A stretch of DNA of 15,655 bases from Pseudomonadota bacterium (lineage in GTDB: Bacteria; Myxococcota; Polyangia; Polyangiales; Polyangiaceae), in NCBI GenBank assembly GCA_023419055.1, contig JAEZYO010000168.1, positions 1 to 15,655 of the forward strand, read 5' to 3'. A program made the translations under genes and the position numbers. Position 1 is the first letter of the stretch, and the number at the start of each line of letters is the position of its first letter. The notes under the pieces are model-generated. The model saw only the letters and a list, made by a program, of their open reading frames with translations. It was not told where the DNA came from and searched no databases. This document shows, one piece after another, positions 13,673 to 15,655 of this stretch.

Positions 13673-14815
13673 CTACTCCGCCGGCAGGTCGAACAGGTTC
13701 CCGCTCAACATGAGGAGGGAGAGCACGGTCCAGCAGTGATTGTAGTAGCGGCTCCGCGCGAGCAGCTTGCCCGTGCGGATGCGCGCGTAAGCGGCGTCGA
13801 TGAAGTCCTGGTAGCTCGGGTCGAACATGGCGCCCACGGCGGCAGCGCCCACGAAGACGGCTGAGCCCGGGTTCGGCTTCTGGGCTCGCGGGTCGGGAGC
13901 GGGGGTGCCGTCGAGCTCGTAGCCGTCGACGATGCCGTCCGCGCCGATGCCCGCGAAGAAGCGGCTGACCTTCTCGAGGTAGGCGCGGGCGCGCGGGTCG
14001 CGGTGGTACGCGTAGTCTTGCCCGATGCGGAAGGGGAGGCGCGCGGAGTCGTATTGGTAATTCTTCATCGCGCCGGGAAACGCCTCGACCGGCGTGCCGG
14101 AGGCGTCGCACCAGGCGGGGACGAGGCCGTTTTCGCGGTTACCGTTCCGGTCGTTGAGGCTCGCCTCGACGATCTCGTAGCCGCGATCGATGACGCGCTG
14201 CCAGCCGGCGACGTTGCCGGAGACCTCCCCGAAAATGCGGTACTGGTGCGGCGCGAAGTAGGAGGGGTTGAAGACGTTCTGCCCGCGCCAGTCGTCTCCG
14301 GGGATGAGCATGTCGGGCCATTTTCCGTGGTCGACCTCGAACTCGTAGACGCGATCGATCTGGCGTTTGGCGTGGCTCAGGTAGCTCTCCCCGAGCGAGC
14401 CGCTGCCGCCCCACTGGCGGTGCGCCATCACGAGCGCCCAGGCCATGTCCTCGTCCGAATCGGTCGCACCACCCACGCCGAGCGCCTTCGAACCGTCGGG
14501 CGCGATGTACCAGTTCATGAGCCCGTTCGAGTTCAGGAACGCGAGCGCGTAGTTCCAGAGCGCGTCGAACAGCTGCTGGTCGTCCATCGCGACGGCAATG
14601 ATCATCCCGTACGCGATCCCCTCCGAGACAGTAGAGTTCGCGACGCCGTCGGGCGTGTCGGGGCGCCGCGTGCGCAAGAATCCGCGCGCGCCGTCCGCCG
14701 TCACGATCTCCTCCCGAAACGCCTGGAACGCGCGCCGCGCGTCTTCGGCCGAGGCCTCACGCGGATAGGTACAGTGCGAAAGTCGCTGGTTCTGCGGGAA
14801 GGGGAGGCGGCCCAT
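13673..14815 (-). CDS. Glycoside hydrolase family 8 endoglucanase, no visible signal peptide
   Basis: The 380-residue frame covers essentially a whole GH8 domain: PFPQN at the start, then the general acid Glu65 in TVSEGIAYGM, ATDSDEDMAWAL, NPSYFAPHQYRIFGEV, GLVPAWCDASG, YDSARLPFRIGQDYAY with the conserved Asp256, VFVGAAAVGAM and the end NHCWTVLSLLMLSGNLFDLPAE. GH8 enzymes cut beta-1,4-glucans such as cellulose or chitosan by an inverting mechanism and are normally exported. Here the first ATG before the domain gives only MGRL in front of PFPQN, with no signal peptide or linker. A longer frame to 15034 exists but overlaps the upstream gene in another frame and reads as Ser/Thr/Arg shadow. It begins 70 bases after the Cip1-like stop, in a different frame. 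The ribosome binding site is unclear, so the N-terminus is uncertain. Confidence 0.87.
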   Translation of the reverse strand: MGRLPFPQNQRLSHCTYPREASAEDARRAFQAFREEIVTADGARGFLRTRRPDTPDGVANSTVSEGIAYGMIIAVAMDDQQLFDALWNYALAFLNSNGLMNWYIAPDGSKALGVGGATDSDEDMAWALVMAHRQWGGSGSLGESYLSHAKRQIDRVYEFEVDHGKWPDMLIPGDDWRGQNVFNPSYFAPHQYRIFGEVSGNVAGWQRVIDRGYEIVEASLNDRNGNRENGLVPAWCDASGTPVEAFPGAMKNYQYDSARLPFRIGQDYAYHRDPRARAYLEKVSRFFAGIGADGIVDGYELDGTPAPDPRAQKPNPGSAVFVGAAAVGAMFDPSYQDFIDAAYARIRTGKLLARSRYYNHCWTVLSLLMLSGNLFDLPAE

Positions 14816-14885
14816 CGTGCGCCGAGCCTGCCCGGGTCCTCGCTCGATGGCAACTACTCGCTCGGGCGTCGCTTTCCCGACTTTG

Positions 14886-15653
14886 CTAGTGGCAACCGAT
14901 GGGCTCGGTGCCGATCGCGATGTCGTCGTACCAGATCTCCCGAACGGGACCCGCGTACTTCTCGAATCCGAAGCGGAGCGCGTCGTAGTCGTCGAGTGGC
15001 CAGTCGGTGTGGTGCAAGTCCGGGATCTCGTCACCCTCGAGCCACACCTCGATCTCCGGGCCAGCCGAATCGAGCACGAACTCGATACAGCCGAACTCCC
15101 CCGCGACCACCGCCGCTCCCGGCAACATGTCGTTGTAGTAGTTTTCGTTCGCGAGCGCGCCGTGCGTGTCTCCCGACACCGTGTACATCAGCATCGAGTT
15201 CATCTCACCCAGACGGAAAGCGTTTCCGGTGCCTGGCGCCGCAGCAAGATCGGCGATGATGAACGTATTGTGCCCGCCCGTCATCGGTTCGGCGAAACGA
15301 ACGTACGCGCGCACGTAGAGCCGCTTGCTCGCGGGCGGTAGCAGCGCCGCGTCGTGAAATACCAGGAACGTGCTGAACCCATTGCCGAACACCTTCGCCG
15401 AGCGAGAGCCCTCGTGAGCCACGGAGTCGTCGATGGTGACGGTTCCTTCTCCGTTCACCTCGGCAGACCACGGCGCCGCACTCGTCACCGCTCCCACGGC
15501 GTGATCCTCGAAGTCGTCGCAGAAGAGCAGACCCGGTCGCGCGCCGCAGAAACCCTGCGCGCTCCCAGCGCTCCCGCCACTTCCAGCGCTCCCGTCACTT
15601 CCAGCGCTCCCGCTACTTCCAGCGCTCCCACCCGCGCTCGCGCCGCCGCTCGA
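14886..15653 (-). CDS. Cip1-like polysaccharide-active protein (5' end outside window)
   Basis: At least 255 residues are read on the minus strand from the window edge to TAG at 14886-14888. The first 35 or so are a Gly/Ser/Ala linker. Then comes FCGARPGLLFCDDFED, which begins a beta-jelly-roll domain: LYVRAYVRF, GGHNTFIIADL, FRLGEMNSMLMYTVSGDTHG, CIEFVLDS, EVWLEGDEIPDLHHTDW, YDALRFGFEKYAGP, IWYDDIAIG and a closing IGCH. I match this to Cip1-like proteins, which in fungi and bacteria are secreted with cellulases and include glucuronan lyases; the match is from memory of the pattern. The missing N-terminus should hold a signal peptide or another module. The GH8 gene follows directly, supporting a role in polysaccharide breakdown. 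The ATG at 15497 is internal. Confidence 0.72.
   Translation of the reverse strand, partial: SSGGASAGGSAGSSGSAGSDGSAGSGGSAGSAQGFCGARPGLLFCDDFEDHAVGAVTSAAPWSAEVNGEGTVTIDDSVAHEGSRSAKVFGNGFSTFLVFHDAALLPPASKRLYVRAYVRFAEPMTGGHNTFIIADLAAAPGTGNAFRLGEMNSMLMYTVSGDTHGALANENYYNDMLPGAAVVAGEFGCIEFVLDSAGPEIEVWLEGDEIPDLHHTDWPLDDYDALRFGFEKYAGPVREIWYDDIAIGTEPIGCH
15567..15628 (-). repeat. 18-bp tandem repeat in the Cip1-like linker
   Basis: Three full units (from 15567, 15585 and 15603) and a partial one each encode GSAGS plus one varying residue (Gly, Asp or Ser). Units differ by one or two bases. They keep the reading frame, as expected for a flexible linker that grows and shrinks by slippage. Confidence 0.8.
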
Positions 15654-15655
15654 AA

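Noticed and set aside
14816..15034. Extended start of the GH8 gene
   Set aside because: The added residues overlap the Cip1-like gene in another frame and are a Ser/Thr/Arg-rich shadow without a signal peptide.

Overview
The window looks like chromosomal DNA from a high-GC, predatory or cellulolytic myxobacterium (Myxococcota, probably Polyangia, Sorangium-like). The pointers are strong G/C preference at third codon positions, secreted proteins full of CxxxDxDCxGxxDE (MopE-type) motifs, a MYXO-CTERM-like C-terminal tail, Gly/Ser linkers, an N-terminal-receiver hybrid histidine kinase, and a GH8 glucanase next to a Cip1-like protein. The phylum is well supported; the order is inference.

Left part, plus strand (1-3855). 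The window opens in the C-terminal end of an agmatine deiminase (1-276). Next comes an 880-base gene-free stretch. It holds a 31-bp tandem repeat family (291-457) and a 143-bp near-palindrome (470-612), and the rest has no convincing gene. A soluble REC-GAF-HisKA-HATPase hybrid kinase follows (1157-2815). After it come a small basic protein (2880-3095) and an overlapping nucleotidyltransferase-fold protein (3067-3855), possibly a toxin-antitoxin-like pair. A shared hairpin at 3862-3905 lies between this pair and the convergent gene beyond.

Middle part, minus strand (3919-6409). There are two proteins I cannot assign. One is a 343-residue exported protein (3919-4950). The other is a 230-residue helical protein (5717-6409) with a strong ribosome binding site. 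A 766-base gap between them carries a long imperfect hairpin (5631-5686).

Central operon, minus strand (6607-13112). Two large surface proteins are transcribed from one candidate promoter near 13166-13195. The upstream gene encodes a 1340-residue lipoprotein with a von Willebrand A domain, eight MopE-type motifs, a Gly/Ser linker and a MYXO-CTERM-like tail. Eleven bases after its stop codon starts an 823-residue lipoprotein with six MopE-type motifs and a C-terminal FGE/SUMF1-like domain, which is interrupted by a cysteine-rich insert. The two proteins share a duplicated cysteine-rich module. A clear intrinsic terminator (6550-6585) closes the operon. Three ACTTACG boxes sit at and upstream of the candidate promoter. 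This pair is the most interesting system here: a probable cell-surface complex that binds metal through many acidic loops.

Right part, minus strand (13673-15653). A secreted Cip1-like polysaccharide-active protein runs in from beyond the window after a Gly/Ser/Ala repeat linker. It is followed 70 bases later by a GH8 endoglucanase that has no visible secretion signal of its own. Together they point to breakdown of plant or bacterial beta-glucan.
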